The notes beneath the pieces are model-generated. The model was not told the DNA's origin, ran no database searches, and saw only the letters and a list, made by a program, of their open reading frames with translations. This document shows positions 18,386 through 28,286 of a stretch of 64,000 nucleotides of DNA, in pieces. A program made the position numbers and the translations under genes. Source of the stretch: Kitasatospora sp. MAP12-44 (GTDB lineage Bacteria; Actinomycetota; Actinomycetes; Streptomycetales; Streptomycetaceae); contig NZ_JARZAE010000004.1 of NCBI RefSeq assembly GCF_029892095.1, forward strand, positions 3,410,001 through 3,474,000, in the 5' to 3' direction. How positions within the stretch are numbered: position 1 is the first letter of the stretch; each line of letters begins with the position of its first letter.

Positions 18386-18700
18386 ATGGCAGATTTCTCC
18401 CGACTCCCCGGCCCGAACGCGGACCTGTGGGACTGGCAGCTCTCCGCCGCCTGCCGCGGCGTGGACAGTTCACTGTTCTTCCATCCCGAGGGGGAACGCG
18501 GCGCCGCCCGCAGCTCACGCGAGCAGAGCGCCAAAGAGGTCTGCATGCGCTGCCCGGTCCGCACCGAGTGCGCGGCCCACGCGCTCGCGGTGCGCGAGCC
18601 GTACGGCGTCTGGGGCGGCCTCACCGAGGACGAGCGCGAGGAGCTGCAGGGCCGTTCGCGCAACCGACTGATCGAGGTACCACTGACCGCACGTCAGTGA
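18386..18700 (+). CDS. whiD: WhiB-family iron-sulphur regulator WhiD
   Basis: A 104-aa Wbl protein needed for late spore maturation in Streptomyces. Four cysteines (Cys23, Cys53, Cys56, Cys62) can bind a [4Fe-4S] cluster, followed by the turn GVWGG (74-78) and a basic C-terminal stretch. The N-terminus MADFSRLPGP and location divergent from bldM identify it as WhiD rather than another Wbl paralogue; the mycobacterial counterpart is WhiB3. It is slightly shorter than the 112 aa I recall for S. coelicolor, differing in the tail. Wbl proteins work with region 4 of the principal sigma factor; targets here are unknown. Confidence 0.95.
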   Translation: MADFSRLPGPNADLWDWQLSAACRGVDSSLFFHPEGERGAARSSREQSAKEVCMRCPVRTECAAHALAVREPYGVWGGLTEDEREELQGRSRNRLIEVPLTARQ

Positions 18701-18763
18701 GCAGAAACGTTTCTTCCGCCCAGCACGCCCACCCGACGACACCCGACCCCTTGGTCCCCCGAA

Positions 18764-19762
18764 TCAGCGACCGGCCGCCACCGCGGCGAGCCGGTCCAGC
18801 ATGAGCGCGACGGCCGGCACGTCGACCAGATCCGGCAGGGTCAGCGCGACGACCTCCCGCAGCGCGGGTCCACCCGACCCCGCGTGCACCGGGACCGCCG
18901 CCACCCCGTCGCAGCGGACCGCCGCCAGCGCGAGCCGCGGGAGCACCGCGACCCCGAGCCCAGCCGCCACCAAGCCGACCACCGCCGGGTAGTCGTCGGT
19001 CGCGAAGTCGATCCGGGGCTCGAATCCGGCCCCCGCGCAGAGCTCCACCAGATGCCCGCGGCACTGCGGGCAGCCCGCGATCCACTGCTCCTCGGCCAGC
19101 TCGGCCAGCGCCGCCGGCCGCTGCTCACCGCAGTCGGCCAGCCGGTGTCCGGCCGGCAGCAGCCCGACCAACGGGTCGTCAAGCAGCGGCCGCACCACCA
19201 GATCGGACCAGTCGTTGGCGGCCGCCGTCTCGGCGGCCGCCAACGTCGCCTCGGCCCGCGCGGCCCGGCTGCCGGAGTGCGCCGGCGCCACCGGTGCGGC
19301 GGCCGAACCCGGATAGCGGAAGGCCAGCGCGATCTCGCACTCGCCGCCGCGCAGCATCGCCAGCGACTCCGGCGGCTCGGCTTCCACCAGCGACACGCGA
19401 ACCCCCGGATGGGCGCCCCGCAGCTGGGCGACGGCGGGCGGCACAAGAGTGGAACTCGCGGTCGGGAAGGACACCAACCGCACCCGTCCGGCCCGCAGGC
19501 CGGCGATCGCCGCCACCTCCTCCTCGGCCGCCGAGAGTCCGGCCAGGATCCCGGTGGCGTGCTTCAGCAGCACCTGCCCGGCCTCGCTCAGCTGCATCCC
19601 ACGGCCCACCCGGACCACCAACGGCAGCTGGACGGCGTTCTCCAGCGCCTTCATCTGCTGGCTGATGGCCGGCTGGGTGCAGCCCAGTTCGCGGGCGGCG
19701 GCGGAGAAGGAGCCGGTGCGGGCGACGGCCCGCAGGACCCGGAGATGGCGAGCCTCGATCAT
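18764..19762 (-). CDS. LysR-family transcriptional regulator
   Basis: A 332-aa regulator. The N-terminal winged helix-turn-helix (about 1-62) reads FSAAARELGCTQPAISQQMKAL; the effector domain (about 90-300) has the usual two-lobed periplasmic-binding fold pattern (RAGRVRLVSFPTASSTLVPP near its start). The effector domain carries three close cysteines in GCPQCRGHLVELC, which could sense redox or metal but may be structural. It is convergent with whiD and lies beyond the groEL terminator, so it is probably monocistronic. The effector and targets cannot be read. Confidence 0.88.
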   Translation of the reverse strand: MIEARHLRVLRAVARTGSFSAAARELGCTQPAISQQMKALENAVQLPLVVRVGRGMQLSEAGQVLLKHATGILAGLSAAEEEVAAIAGLRAGRVRLVSFPTASSTLVPPAVAQLRGAHPGVRVSLVEAEPPESLAMLRGGECEIALAFRYPGSAAAPVAPAHSGSRAARAEATLAAAETAAANDWSDLVVRPLLDDPLVGLLPAGHRLADCGEQRPAALAELAEEQWIAGCPQCRGHLVELCAGAGFEPRIDFATDDYPAVVGLVAAGLGVAVLPRLALAAVRCDGVAAVPVHAGSGGPALREVVALTLPDLVDVPAVALMLDRLAAVAAGR

Positions 19763-19816
19763 GCGTTCACGCTACGCCCCACGACTGCGCGCCCGTACCG
19801 CGCGGGCGCCGGGTAC

Positions 19817-19865
19817 GCCGAAGGCCCGGCCGCCCCCGCTCAGCGGGGGCGGCCGGGCCTTCGGC
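19817..19865 (-). terminator. Terminator after groEL
   Basis: A near-perfect palindrome of about 24 bp per arm (GCCGAAGGCCCGGCC... and complement) starts 7 bases after the groEL stop. It is one of the strongest hairpins in the window. Confidence 0.85.
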
Positions 19866-19871
19866 GACTAC

Positions 19872-21530
<1,659 letters not shown>

Positions 21531-21625
21531 CTACGTGAGCCAACAACCACGCCCCGGGCCCCTGTCAGTGATGACACGGATCCGGGGCGAGGCGAGGTGG
21601 CGGGCACGGGGCCCGCCGGACTTGC

Positions 21626-21934
21626 TTACTTCTCGATGATGGCGAGAACGTCGCGAGCCGAGAGGACGAGGTACTCCTCGCCCTGGTACTTCACCTCGGT
21701 GCCGCCGTACTTGGAGTACAGGACGACGTCGCCGACGGCGACGTCGAGCGGAAGACGGTTACCGTCCTCGAAGCGGCCCGGGCCGACGGCCAGGACAACG
21801 CCCTCCTGGGGCTTCTCCTTGGCGGTGTCCGGGATAACCAGGCCGGAGGCCGTGGTGGTCTCGGCGTCGAGCGGCTGGACCACAATGCGGTCCTCAAGCG
21901 GCTTGATGGCAACCTTGCTGCTGGCGGTGGTCAC
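21626..21934 (-). CDS. groES: Co-chaperonin GroES (10 kDa)
   Basis: A 102-aa co-chaperonin that caps the GroEL ring. The mobile loop region ([12 protein letters not shown]) and roof motif ([12 protein letters not shown]) are present; the end reads [15 protein letters not shown]. It is the first gene of the groES-groEL operon. Two CIRCE elements and a consensus promoter precede it, so repression by HrcA with release on heat shock is expected. Confidence 0.97.
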   Translation of the reverse strand: MTTASSKVAIKPLEDRIVVQPLDAETTTASGLVIPDTAKEKPQEGVVLAVGPGRFEDGNRLPLDVAVGDVVLYSKYGGTEVKYQGEEYLVLSARDVLAIIEK

Positions 21935-22028
21935 GTCCGAGTTCCCCTTCGGAGATTACGGGGTTGTCTATCAGGTAGGTGGCGACGTCTGCGGCCTGCC
22001 GTCGCGGGGGTCAGGCCACTCTTTCGCG

Positions 22029-22056
22029 TTAGCACTCCCCCTGGGGGGAGTGCCAA
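22029..22056 (-). promoter_or_regulatory. CIRCE-like element 2 (10-base spacer)
   Basis: TTAGCACTC and GAGTGCCAA arms are separated by 10 rather than the canonical 9 bases, with complementary C/G runs extending each arm to 12 bp. It covers the expected groES transcription start. Confidence 0.8.
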
Positions 22057-22061
22057 GAACG

Positions 22062-22090
22062 ACCATAGGCCGCTGTTAGCACTCAGTCAA
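22062..22090 (-). promoter_or_regulatory. groES-groEL vegetative promoter
   Basis: On the minus strand TTGACT and TATGGT are spaced 17 bases apart. The -35 lies inside CIRCE element 1 and the predicted start falls at the edge of CIRCE element 2, so HrcA binding would block it directly. Confidence 0.8.
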
Positions 22091-22102
22091 CCAGAGTGCC
22101 AA
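22076..22102 (-). promoter_or_regulatory. CIRCE element 1 (canonical)
   Basis: TTAGCACTC-N9-GAGTGCCAA, one mismatch from the consensus palindrome, overlapping the groES -35 hexamer. It is the recognised binding site of the HrcA repressor. Confidence 0.93.
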
Positions 22103-22168
22103 CGGCGCGCCCAGCGATTCGATCCGAGCGGTGTCCCCGGGCGCGCCGCCGCCGGGGACAATGGGCGG

Positions 22169-23347
22169 GTGGAGATCGAGATTTTTGAGGCCCTGCTCAC
22201 CGACCGGGGCCAGCAGCTGCTGGCCGAGCTGCGGGAGCACGCGCCCGGCCAGGAGCTGGCGCTGGCCACCCGGCTGCGCCGCGAGCACCCGGCCGAGCTG
22301 GTCTCCGCAGCGATCGGGCAGGCGCAGCTGCGCCAGCGGGCCCGCGCCAAGTTCGGCGAGGACGCCGACCGGATGTACTTCACGCCCAACGGCGTCGAGC
22401 AGTCCACCCGGCGCAGCGTGGCCGAGTGGCGCGCGCAGCGCTTCGCGGCGCTCGGCGTGCGGCGGCTGGCCGACCTCTGCGGCGGCATCGGCGGCGACGC
22501 GATCGCGCTGGCCCGGGCCGGGATCGCGGTGCTCGCCGTCGACCGCGACCCGCTGGCCTGCGCGGCTGCCGCCGCCAACGCCGCCGCGCTCGGGCTCGCC
22601 GAGCTGATCGAGGTGCGCTGCGCCGACGTCACCGAGACCGCCGTCGAGGGCTTCGACGCGGTCTTCACCGACCCCGCCCGGCGCACCACCAAGGGCAGGG
22701 TCTTCGACCCCGCCGCGTACTCCCCGCCGCTCGCCTGGGCCATCGAGGCCGGCCGGAGCACCCCGTACGGCGCGCTCAAGATCGCGCCGGGCATCCCGCA
22801 CGACGCGGTCCCCGAGGACGCCGAGGCCGAGTGGGTCTCCGACCACGGGGACGTCAAGGAGGCCGTGCTCTGGTTCGGCACCAAGGCCGCCGAGCCGCAC
22901 CGCGCCACCCTGCTGCCGGGCGGGCGCACGCTGACCGGCGGCCGGCTCCCCGACCCTCCCGCCGGCCCGATCCGCCGCTACCTCTACGAGCCGGACGGTG
23001 CGGTGATCCGCGCCCACCTGGTCGCCGAGGTCGCCGAGCAGGTGGGCGGCACGCTACTGGATCCGATGATCGCCTACCTGACGTCCGATCAGCTGGTCCC
23101 GACCCCCTACGCGCACGCGTACGAGGTGACCGACGTGCTGCCGTTCAACATCAAGAAGCTCAAGGCGCTGCTGCGCTCGCGCGGCGTCGGCACCGTGGTG
23201 ATCAAGAAGCGCGGCATCGGCCTGACCCCGGAGGAGCTGCGCCGCGCCCTCAAACCCGAGGGCGCGAACGAGGCGACGGTCGTGATGACCCGGATCGGCA
23301 GCACCCCGATGATGATGCTCGCCCAGCCGGTCAAGGCCGCGGGCTAG
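22169..23347 (+). CDS. Class I SAM-dependent methyltransferase with THUMP-like C-terminal domain
   Basis: A 392-aa putative RNA methyltransferase. The SAM-binding loop is DLCGGIGGDA (about 105-114) with acidic strand end VDRDP, and a DPARR motif (FTDPARRTTKG) replaces the usual catalytic NPPY. The C-terminal THUMP-like part contains VLPFNIKKLKALLRSRGVG and VIKKRG, typical of the actinobacterial THUMP-like family of unknown target. The start is GTG 22169 directly after a G-rich stretch. It is divergent from groES and its 3' end overlaps the convergent deacetylase gene by 4 bases. The substrate is not known. Confidence 0.8.
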   Translation: MEIEIFEALLTDRGQQLLAELREHAPGQELALATRLRREHPAELVSAAIGQAQLRQRARAKFGEDADRMYFTPNGVEQSTRRSVAEWRAQRFAALGVRRLADLCGGIGGDAIALARAGIAVLAVDRDPLACAAAAANAAALGLAELIEVRCADVTETAVEGFDAVFTDPARRTTKGRVFDPAAYSPPLAWAIEAGRSTPYGALKIAPGIPHDAVPEDAEAEWVSDHGDVKEAVLWFGTKAAEPHRATLLPGGRTLTGGRLPDPPAGPIRRYLYEPDGAVIRAHLVAEVAEQVGGTLLDPMIAYLTSDQLVPTPYAHAYEVTDVLPFNIKKLKALLRSRGVGTVVIKKRGIGLTPEELRRALKPEGANEATVVMTRIGSTPMMMLAQPVKAAG

Positions 23348-24234
23348 CTGGGCGGCTGGATGTAGTCGTCCAGCCTGGCCACCGCGAAGCCCTGCTCCTG
23401 GATCCGGCTGAGCAGCTCGCCGAACATCTCGGTCATCGTCTCGCCCTTGAGCTCCGACGGGCCGCGGAAGTGCGCCAGGATGATGTCGCCGGGCTTCAGC
23501 TTCTTGTCGGCCGTCTGGTACTGCATGTCGTGGATCTGCATGGTCTCCTGCCAGATCACCACCGCGCGCGGACCGCACTGCTGGACGGCCGTGTTGAGCG
23601 TCGGGGTGTGCGCGCCGTCGCCGTACGGCGGGCGGAACAGGAACGGCGCGGTGCCGTACTGCTGGGTGATGACCTGCTGGTCGCCGCAGACCTCGGCCTT
23701 CTGCTCGGCGGCCGACTTGGTGCTCATCGCCGGGTGGTGCAGCGTGTGGTTCTGGATCGAGTTGCCGAGCGCCTGCAACGGCTTGAAGTAGCCGTAGTTG
23801 TCCTTGATGGTGTCGTTCATCAGGAACATCGTGATCGGGACCTTCAGGTCGTTCATCATCTCGATGAACTTGGGGTCCTTCTCCGCGCCGTCGTCGATCG
23901 TCACGAAGACCACCTTGTCGGTGGTCGGGATCGAGCTGATCACCGGGACCGTGCCGGTCTTGGTGAGCTTGACGGGCTTGACCGCCGGGGCCGGCGGGGC
24001 GGCCGGCAGCGGCTGGAGCTTCCACTTGGCCCAGGCGGCCGGGTCGACGGCCCCGGACGGTGCCCCGGTCGGCAGCGTGGTGGCCGGCGGCGGCAGCGCG
24101 GGCTGGCCGGCCGCCGGCGGGCCGCCCTGCGCGTTGTGCGGGCCCGCGCTGCTGCCGCAGCCGCTGATCGCGGCGGCCACCACCAGCGAACCGGCCAGAT
24201 ACGTCCTCGCCCGGCCCCAGTCGTACGTCCTCAC
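23344..24234 (-). CDS. Polysaccharide deacetylase lipoprotein (NodB domain)
   Basis: A 296-aa predicted lipoprotein (signal to a lipobox with Cys26, ISGC) with a NodB-type carbohydrate esterase 4 domain (about 105-290). Motif 1 reads TIDDG with its catalytic and metal aspartates, motif 2 HTLHHP supplies the two metal histidines, and motif 3 RPPYGDG is intact, so it should be active on an N-acetylated cell-wall sugar. Between lipobox and domain is a Pro/Ala-rich spacer. It is separate from the downstream tsaD operon by strand-parallel spacing only; regulation is not visible. Confidence 0.88.
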   Translation of the reverse strand: MRTYDWGRARTYLAGSLVVAAAISGCGSSAGPHNAQGGPPAAGQPALPPPATTLPTGAPSGAVDPAAWAKWKLQPLPAAPPAPAVKPVKLTKTGTVPVISSIPTTDKVVFVTIDDGAEKDPKFIEMMNDLKVPITMFLMNDTIKDNYGYFKPLQALGNSIQNHTLHHPAMSTKSAAEQKAEVCGDQQVITQQYGTAPFLFRPPYGDGAHTPTLNTAVQQCGPRAVVIWQETMQIHDMQYQTADKKLKPGDIILAHFRGPSELKGETMTEMFGELLSRIQEQGFAVARLDDYIQPPS

Positions 24235-24284
24235 GGCGCGGTGCCCCCCATATGTGCTGTTCGGTCAGGTTTCGACCACGAACG

Positions 24285-24551
24285 TTACCGCGCCGGAGTG
24301 ACGTACTCGCTGGTAAACGACCAGCGGTGCACCGGGCGCGCCAGCAGCCCGGCCGGCGGCTCGGGAGCCGCGACCGGGTCGAGCCCGTCCCACCAGCTGA
24401 TCAGCAGCACCCGGTCCCCCGGCGCGCTGAACAGCTCGACCCGATCGGCCCCGGCCAGTGCCGGCAGCGCGCTCGCGCGGGCCCAGGCCAGAAGTTCGCC
24501 GGCCCGGCCCTCGGCCGCGCGCGCCTCCCACATCGCCGCGACCGTCGTCAC
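24285..24551 (-). CDS. Small ABM-like (antibiotic biosynthesis monooxygenase fold) protein
   Basis: An 88-aa protein with the pattern of a ferredoxin-like dimeric alpha/beta domain ([20 protein letters not shown] then VLLISWWDG). This fold covers monooxygenases, heme-degrading enzymes and structural relatives, so a catalytic role cannot be assumed. The GTG start overlaps the tsaD stop (GTGA), coupling it to the t6A operon. Conservation next to tsaD in streptomycetes is my recollection and its function there is unknown. Confidence 0.6.
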   Translation of the reverse strand: MTTVAAMWEARAAEGRAGELLAWARASALPALAGADRVELFSAPGDRVLLISWWDGLDPVAAPEPPAGLLARPVHRWSFTSEYVTPAR

Positions 24552-25636
24552 GCCCCGCCACCCAGCTGCCGGTACGCCTGGCCGTGCACATCGGTGTGCG
24601 GCACCGAGACCTCGGTGACCGGCAGCGAGGAGTCGGCCGACAGGTGCAGCGCGGAGGCCGTCCGGTTGCGCCAGACCATCTCCGAGCCGAGCGCGGCCAC
24701 CATCGCGCCGTTGTCCGTGCAGAGCCCGGGGCGCGGCACCCGCAGCCGGATGCCGGCCTTGTCGCAGCGCTGCTGGGCCATCTCGCGCAGCCGCGAGTTG
24801 GCCGCCACGCCGCCGCCGATCATCAGGTGGTCCACGTCGTTGTCCCGGCAGGCCTTGATCGCCTTGCGGGTCAGCACGTCGGTGACCGCCTCCTGGAAGG
24901 AGGCCGCGACATCCGCCACCGGGACGTCCTCGCCGGCCCGGCGCTTGCCCTCCACCCAGCGGGCGACGGCGGTCTTCAGGCCGGAGAACGAGAAGTCGTA
25001 CTCCGGGTCCTTGGGGCCGCTCAGACCGCGCGGGAAGTGGATCGCCTTGGGGTCGCCTTCGCGTGCCATCCGGTCCACCACCGGGCCGCCGGGGAAGCCC
25101 AGGCCCAGCACCCGGGCCACCTTGTCGAAGGCCTCGCCGGCCGCGTCGTCGATGGTCGCGCCGAGCGGGCGGACGTCGCTGGTGATGTCGGCGGTCAGCA
25201 GCAGCGAGGAGTGGCCGCCGGAGACCAGCAGCGCCATCGTCGGCTCGGGCAGCCGGCCGTGCTCCAGCTGGTCCACGCAGATGTGCGAGGCCAGGTGGTT
25301 CACGCCGTACAGCGGCTTGTCCAGCGCCCAGGCGTACGCCTTGGCCGCCGAGACGCCGACCAGCAGCGCGCCGGCCAGTCCGGGGCCCGCCGTCACGGCG
25401 ATGCCGTCCAGGTCGGAGGCCTTGATGCCGGCGGTGTCCAGGGCGCGCTGGATGGTGGGGACCATCGCCTCCAGGTGCGCGCGGCTGGCGATCTCGGGCA
25501 CCACGCCGCCGAAGCGGGCGTGGTCGTTCACGCTGGAGGCCACCGCGTCGGCCAGCAGGGTGGTGCCGCGCACGATGCCGACGCCGGTCTCGTCGCAGGA
25601 GGTCTCGATGCCCAGGACAAGCGGTTCGTCAGCCAT
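24548..25636 (-). CDS. tsaD: tRNA t6A37 threonylcarbamoyltransferase TsaD
   Basis: A 362-aa ASKHA-fold enzyme that transfers threonylcarbamoyl to A37 of ANN-decoding tRNAs, working with TsaB and TsaE. The N-terminal [11 protein letters not shown], iron-binding histidines in [14 protein letters not shown] and C-terminal CTDNGAMVA are all intact. The ATG overlaps the rimI stop by 8 bases. The partner genes tsaB and rimI are directly upstream, and tsaE lies 2 kb further on. Confidence 0.95.
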   Translation of the reverse strand: MADEPLVLGIETSCDETGVGIVRGTTLLADAVASSVNDHARFGGVVPEIASRAHLEAMVPTIQRALDTAGIKASDLDGIAVTAGPGLAGALLVGVSAAKAYAWALDKPLYGVNHLASHICVDQLEHGRLPEPTMALLVSGGHSSLLLTADITSDVRPLGATIDDAAGEAFDKVARVLGLGFPGGPVVDRMAREGDPKAIHFPRGLSGPKDPEYDFSFSGLKTAVARWVEGKRRAGEDVPVADVAASFQEAVTDVLTRKAIKACRDNDVDHLMIGGGVAANSRLREMAQQRCDKAGIRLRVPRPGLCTDNGAMVAALGSEMVWRNRTASALHLSADSSLPVTEVSVPHTDVHGQAYRQLGGGA

Positions 25637-26135
25637 GGCGGGGTTCCTTCACATCGTCGTTCGGGTGGTCGAGACGCATCACCAGGGCGTCCACGTTGGC
25701 CGGCTGGTAGTAGCCGCGCCGGATGCCGACCGGGGCGAAGCCGAAGCGCTCGTAGAGGCGCTGGGCACCGAAGTTGTCGATCCGCACCTCCAGCAGCAGT
25801 TCGGCGCAGCCGCGCCGGACGGACTCCTCGACCAGGTCGGTGAGCAGCGCCGCGCCGAGGCCCTGCCCCTGGTGGCGCTCGTCGACGGCGATGGTCTGCA
25901 CGTCGCCCTCGGCGCCGACGGCCATCAGGCCGGCGTAGCCGACGATCGCGCCGTCGGGGGTGGCGGCCACGGTGTAGTGGCGGGTGCCGCCCGGGTGGGC
26001 CTCGGCCAGTTCGGACCAGAACATCGCCGCGGACCAGGCGTCCTCGGGGAAGAGCCGGCGCTCGAGCTCCAGCACCGGTTCGATGTCCCACCAGCGCATC
26101 GGCCGCAGCTCGGTCCGCACGCTCGCAGCCGTCAC
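25629..26135 (-). CDS. rimI: Ribosomal protein S18 alanine N-acetyltransferase
   Basis: A 168-aa GNAT acetyltransferase. The acetyl-CoA binding motif reads [11 protein letters not shown] and the C-terminal region has [18 protein letters not shown], typical of RimI. In actinobacteria rimI commonly sits between tsaB and tsaD as here. The GTG start overlaps the tsaB stop (GTGA); an internal ATG 12 codons in (MRWWDIEPV) is an alternative start closer to the domain. The S18 target is inferred from the family. Confidence 0.88.
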   Translation of the reverse strand: MTAASVRTELRPMRWWDIEPVLELERRLFPEDAWSAAMFWSELAEAHPGGTRHYTVAATPDGAIVGYAGLMAVGAEGDVQTIAVDERHQGQGLGAALLTDLVEESVRRGCAELLLEVRIDNFGAQRLYERFGFAPVGIRRGYYQPANVDALVMRLDHPNDDVKEPRHG

Positions 26136-26785
26136 GCCGGGAGCACCGCCTTGTAGCCGGCCGGCACCTGGGCGTCCGGGCGGCGCAGGTAGAGCGGCAC
26201 CGGCGCCAGCAGCTCGCGGCCGGCCGCCAGCTCGGTGGCGGCGAAGTCGGCCAGTGCGCCGGCCGAGACGTGCTCGGGGGCGCGGACGTCCCCGAACACC
26301 TCGCGGTAGAGCAGCGCGCCGGCGCCCACCACCACCGGACAGGCCGTCAGCTCGGCGGGCCGGTCGACGCCCGGGCCCTCGGTGCGGGCGCCGTCGGCGT
26401 CATAGGAGGCCCAGTAGACCTCCTTGCGCCGCGCGTCGGTGGCCACCGTGAAGGCGCCGGTCAGTCCCTCGGCACGGGCCTGGTGGGCGATCGCGTCCAG
26501 CGTGCAGACGCCGTACACCGGCAGGTCGAGCGCGTGGCCGAGCGCGGCGGCGGTGACCAGGCCGACCCGCAGGCCGGTGTACGGGCCCGGGCCGACCCCG
26601 ACCGCCACGGCGGTGAGGTCGCGTTTGTCGACGCCGGCCGCGGCCAGCACCTCGCCGATGGCGGGCAGCAGCAGCTCACCATGGCGTCTGGCGTCGACCT
26701 GGTGGGTCTGCGCCAGGACGGCCGTGCCGTCGTGGACGGCGGCGGTGACGGCGGGGGTAGCGGTGTCGAACGCGAGCAGCAGCAC
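26132..26785 (-). CDS. tsaB: tRNA t6A biosynthesis protein TsaB
   Basis: A 217-aa ASKHA-fold partner of TsaD, lacking its own catalytic iron site. Motifs LLAFDTATPA at the start and GVGPGPYTGLRVG (about 69-81) are characteristic. It is the first gene of the tsaB-rimI-tsaD-ABM cluster, each gene overlapping the next. The start is GTG, divergent from the membrane protein gene at 26929. Confidence 0.93.
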   Translation of the reverse strand: MLLLAFDTATPAVTAAVHDGTAVLAQTHQVDARRHGELLLPAIGEVLAAAGVDKRDLTAVAVGVGPGPYTGLRVGLVTAAALGHALDLPVYGVCTLDAIAHQARAEGLTGAFTVATDARRKEVYWASYDADGARTEGPGVDRPAELTACPVVVGAGALLYREVFGDVRAPEHVSAGALADFAATELAAGRELLAPVPLYLRRPDAQVPAGYKAVLPA

Positions 26786-26928
26786 GGCTCCAGGTTAGAG
26801 GGTCGGCGGCTCGACCTTTTGTCCTGGTACGGAACACACGTTCACAGCGTCGCCGAGCACGCCCGCGAACCTGGCACGATGGGGCCGACGGCACCACTCC
26901 GATACGGCAACCGATGGTGGGAGCGCTC

Positions 26929-27501
26929 GTGGCAAAGCTGGGTCCTGGAGTCGTGGTCACCGGTCTGACGCTGGGCGCCCTGGCGGTGGTGAGCCTGCTG
27001 GCCATCCAGGCGAACGGCGCCGAGACGCGGACCGCCGCGACGGCGCCGCGATCGCCCGCCGCCGCCTCCCCGACCGCCGCCGGCTCGCCGAGCGCCGCGC
27101 CCACGGCCGCCCTCGCCACGCTGCCCGCGTCCTCCGGCACCGGCCGCCGGGTGGTCTACTCGGTCAGCGCCAAGCAGGTGTGGCTGGTCGACCCCAAGAA
27201 GACCCCGCAGGTGCAGGCGGCCTTCCTGGTGGAGCCCGGCTCCGTCAGCCCGGCACCCGGCAGCTTCAGCGTCTACAGCCGCGCCGCCGAGGCCACCGGC
27301 ACGGACGGCCGGCAGATCGAGCACGTGGTCCGGTTCGCCGAGCAGAACGGCACGGTCTTCGGCTTCAGTGCCGCGATCGACGGGGCGACCCCGGCAGCCG
27401 ATCCCAAGGCGAAGACCGGCGGCGTCCGGGAGAGCCGGGAGGACGGTCAGACGCTCTGGGACTTCGCGCCGACCGGCACCCGGGTCACCGTGATCGCCTG
27501 A
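26929..27501 (+). CDS. Membrane-anchored extracellular protein, YkuD-like fold without catalytic residues
   Basis: A 190-aa protein with one N-terminal membrane segment (about 5-28), an Ala/Pro/Ser/Thr linker (about 35-70) and a C-terminal domain. The opening strands VVYSVSAKQVWLVD resemble L,D-transpeptidase (YkuD) domains, but the catalytic HG...SHGC signature is absent; instead it has QIEHVVRF and FGFSAAIDG. It may be a degenerate peptidoglycan-binding relative; this is inference. GTG 26929 is preferred over ATG 26914 because GGGAG lies 6 bases before it. The 3' end overlaps the opposite small ORF by 55 bases. Confidence 0.65.
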   Translation: MAKLGPGVVVTGLTLGALAVVSLLAIQANGAETRTAATAPRSPAAASPTAAGSPSAAPTAALATLPASSGTGRRVVYSVSAKQVWLVDPKKTPQVQAAFLVEPGSVSPAPGSFSVYSRAAEATGTDGRQIEHVVRFAEQNGTVFGFSAAIDGATPAADPKAKTGGVRESREDGQTLWDFAPTGTRVTVIA

Positions 27502-27632
27502 GCCGGCCGGCTCGGCGGCGTGCAGACGGCGGCGGCCGCGGCGCCCGCGGCCAGCAGCTCACGCATCCCGACCTCGTGTTCGCGGGCAGGTGTCCTGGCG
27601 GCGGTCTCCTGCGTGGGGGTGCTGCTCGACAT
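27447..27632 (-). CDS. Small ORF behind an iron box
   Basis: A 61-aa predicted protein (AREHEVGMRELLAAGAAAAA core) not matched to a known family by me. Support comes from signals: a GGGAGG ribosome site 4-5 bases before the ATG, and a palindromic iron box 12 bases upstream. Its last 18 codons overlap the opposite-strand gene, which weakens the 3' half; the product may be shorter in homologues. If real it would be made under iron limitation. It could also be a leader for a regulatory RNA. Confidence 0.5.
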   Translation of the reverse strand: MSSSTPTQETAARTPAREHEVGMRELLAAGAAAAAVCTPPSRPAQAITVTRVPVGAKSQSV

Positions 27633-27643
27633 GGCGCCTCCCT

Positions 27644-27661
27644 AGTTAGGCATACCTAACT
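27644..27661 (-). promoter_or_regulatory. DmdR1/IdeR-type iron box
   Basis: A perfect 7-bp inverted repeat AGTTAGG-CATA-CCTAACT. Aligned to the 19-bp iron box TTAGGTTAGGCTAACCTAA it matches at 13 positions, including both inner half sites. It lies immediately before the small ORF's ribosome site, a position where the repressor would block transcription. Confidence 0.75.
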
Positions 27662-27730
27662 GACGTGCCCATCCCATCACGCCCGGCACCGTACCCGCAA
27701 CATTTTACCGACAGCGCGTCGGAAAACCCG

Positions 27731-28222
27731 TCACCCGGCGTCCAGGGCGGCGAGATCGACGCCGTCCCAGCGGGCACCGAGGCCGTTCAGGGTGACCCGG
27801 CGCTCGTCGCTCTCCTCAAGGCCGCCGAGCGTGCGCTCGATCCGCAGTTCGAGGCGGCTCTCGGAGAGGTCCTCGACCTTGCCCTCACCCCACTCGACCA
27901 CGATCACCGACTCCGGCAGCGACACGTCCAGGTCGAGGTCCTCCATCTCGTCCAGACCGCCGAGCCGGTAGGCGTCCACATGCACCAGCGCGGGCCCGCC
28001 GACCAGCGAGGGATGCACCCGGGCGATCACGAAGGTCGGCGAGGTGACCGCGCCGCGCACCCCGAGCCCCGCGCCCAGGCCGCGGGTCAGCGTGGTCTTG
28101 CCCGCCCCCAGCTCACCGGAGAGCAGCACCAGGTCACCGGGCCTGAGCAGGCCGGCCAGCCGCTTGCCGAGCTCGCCCATCCGCTCGGCGGTGGGGACGG
28201 TGAGAGTGGTGTGCGAGCCCAT
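27731..28222 (-). CDS. tsaE: tRNA t6A biosynthesis ATPase TsaE
   Basis: A 163-aa P-loop ATPase that drives the TsaB-TsaD cycle. Walker A is GELGAGKTTLT; SPTFV and the VHVDAYRL strand are typical. The ATG at 28222 is chosen because it begins the family domain and has GAGGAAGG upstream, although at a rather long 14 bases; a GTG at 28273 would add 17 residues. It is downstream of the hydrolase gene with 64 bases between them. Confidence 0.92.
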   Translation of the reverse strand: MGSHTTLTVPTAERMGELGKRLAGLLRPGDLVLLSGELGAGKTTLTRGLGAGLGVRGAVTSPTFVIARVHPSLVGGPALVHVDAYRLGGLDEMEDLDLDVSLPESVIVVEWGEGKVEDLSESRLELRIERTLGGLEESDERRVTLNGLGARWDGVDLAALDAG

Positions 28223-28286
28223 GACAGCGCCGGTGCCCTTCCTCGACAGTTCGGTGGACCACCACGGTGCCACACCCGGCGGGCGC

